Assembly: GCA_947497635.1 (NCBI GenBank)
Contig: CANMHZ010000068.1
Location: 1-6,493 of the forward strand
DNA from: Helicobacteraceae bacterium
GTDB lineage: Bacteria; Campylobacterota; Campylobacteria; Campylobacterales; Sulfurimonadaceae
DNA: 6,493 bases
Reading direction: 5' to 3'
The notes under the pieces are model-generated. The model saw only the letters and a program-made list of their open reading frames with translations. It had not been told where the DNA came from and did not search any database. Below, one piece after another: positions 5,448 to 6,493 of this stretch (its first letter is position 1; every line of letters starts with the position of its first letter). Made by a program: the position numbers and the translations under genes.

Positions 5448-6493
5448 ATGTTCAGTAATTTAAGTTTGAAACAGAAGATATTAGGCGGAGGGTTATTGCC
5501 TCTCTTGTTGGTTGGAATGGTCAATATTATTGGATTGATTAATTTTAACGGAGTGGTAGATAGCTATACTCAAGTATCCCATACCTATCAGGTGACTGAA
5601 ATGGGAGATGAGATTGAGAAAGCTGCTTTTAATATGGAAGCAGGAGAGAGAGGCTATATTCTAACGGGCAATCTTACCTATTTGGAGCCCTATATAAAAG
5701 GAAGTCAAGCCTATCCCGTTCTAATAAAAGATTTAAAACAAATTACTAGAAATAAAGAGTCGCTTGAGGCTTTGATTGAAGCTGAAAAATCGTTGAATAC
5801 ATGGAAAAATATTCATGATAAATACATCCAAAAGCGTAAAGAATTAAATAACTCGCCACATATCAATGACATAATGAGTGCATTGGTCGGACAACGAAAA
5901 GGGAAACCTTATTTTGATGCGTTTCGAGTGCAGATGAAAATATTTGAAACAAAAGAAAAATCGCTTTTGAATATTCGTGTAAAAGATGCGAGTTCCGTTG
6001 TACAAATGACGAATGATGTCATTATCTTTGGGACGTTGATAGCTTTACTTTTAGCCATACTTATTGTTATTTTTATGGTAAAAATGATTATTGCCCCTAT
6101 TCTTATTATCAAAGAAGCGGCGATGAAAATCAGTAAAGGTGAAATGAATATAGTCATCAATATTGATAGTCAGGATGAACTGGGACAAATGGCAGAAGCA
6201 TTCAAAGAAATGATGGATAGTTTGAATAATATTGCGAACATTGCCCACCAATTAGGACAAGGGAACTTTAACGTGATTGCTATAAAGCGTTCTGATAAAG
6301 ATATAATAGGCGAAGCATTACAAAATATGATTATAAATCTCAATAGCATTATGCAAGATCTCAAAGAGGGAACCTTCGCCCTCAACAGTGCAACGAATGA
6401 AATCCTTGCGACAACAGCACAAGTTTCTTCAGGCGCAAGCCAAACCTTCTCGGCTGTTTCTCAAACCTCTGCTTCCATCGAACAAATCAAACA
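5448..6493 (+). CDS. Methyl-accepting chemotaxis protein, CHASE3-HAMP type (partial, 3' end outside window)
   Basis: The ATG at 5448 follows AAGGGAG (5436-5442) by 5 nt. The frame is open for 348 codons to the window edge, so the signalling tip is not seen. The order is: first membrane segment about 12-33 (LLPLLLVGMVNIIGL); periplasmic sensor about 34-188 with the CHASE3 hallmark FNMEAGERGYILTGNLTYLE (61-80); second membrane segment about 191-213; HAMP domain about 214-262 (IIAPI...DELGQMAEAF); a second HAMP-like unit about 265-305 (LGQGNFNV...DIIGEALQNM); then the start of the coiled-coil methyl-accepting domain (ATTAQVSSGASQTFSAVSQTSASIEQI). It should sense an extracytoplasmic signal and control CheA through CheW at the inner membrane. 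The ligand cannot be deduced. It follows the cheR remnant by 15 nt and shares its transcription direction, so its original promoter may have been removed by the IS-associated rearrangement. Confidence 0.93.
   Translation, partial: MFSNLSLKQKILGGGLLPLLLVGMVNIIGLINFNGVVDSYTQVSHTYQVTEMGDEIEKAAFNMEAGERGYILTGNLTYLEPYIKGSQAYPVLIKDLKQITRNKESLEALIEAEKSLNTWKNIHDKYIQKRKELNNSPHINDIMSALVGQRKGKPYFDAFRVQMKIFETKEKSLLNIRVKDASSVVQMTNDVIIFGTLIALLLAILIVIFMVKMIIAPILIIKEAAMKISKGEMNIVINIDSQDELGQMAEAFKEMMDSLNNIANIAHQLGQGNFNVIAIKRSDKDIIGEALQNMIINLNSIMQDLKEGTFALNSATNEILATTAQVSSGASQTFSAVSQTSASIEQIK

Overview
The window looks like chromosomal DNA of a Campylobacterota (epsilonproteobacterial) species, possibly a Sulfuricurvum/Sulfurimonas-type organism. 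This is an inference from moderate-to-low GC, tight gene packing, protein style and chemotaxis gene content; no rRNA or other phylogenetic marker is present.

Left part (1-3315): a compact plus-strand operon. It encodes a TPR protein with a C-terminal membrane domain (41-1015), a stand-alone Cdc48/FtsH-type AAA+ ATPase without a protease domain (1000-1956, overlapping the first gene by 16 nt), a ten-repeat leucine-rich-repeat protein (1980-2996), and then the remains of a small exported cysteine-containing protein (3010-3315). This last gene has ATA where its start codon should be and is cut off at its 3' end by an insertion sequence. The TPR-membrane / AAA+ / LRR trio is the part most likely to be a little-described system: two protein-interaction scaffolds flank a remodelling ATPase.

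Middle (3316-4755): a complete 1440-bp IS4-type insertion sequence on the minus strand. It has 17-bp terminal inverted repeats that match at 16 positions and an intact 446-aa DDE transposase with the Y-(2)-R-(3)-E-(6)-K signature. An 11-bp inverted repeat spans the transposase start codon and its leader. Its position relative to a candidate -10 box fits the known IS strategy of silencing read-through transcripts.

Right part (4756-6493): the IS abuts the 3' part of a cheR-type chemoreceptor methyltransferase with a TPR tail, which has lost its N-terminal domain and SAM-binding loop. A CHASE3-HAMP-HAMP chemoreceptor (MCP) follows 15 nt later and runs off the window. The two genes at the IS ends are unrelated and no target-site duplication is visible. 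The IS therefore probably marks a deletion or rearrangement junction, not a simple insertion. No tRNA, rRNA, CRISPR array or convincing rho-independent terminator was seen, and no gene-free stretch exceeds 300 bp.
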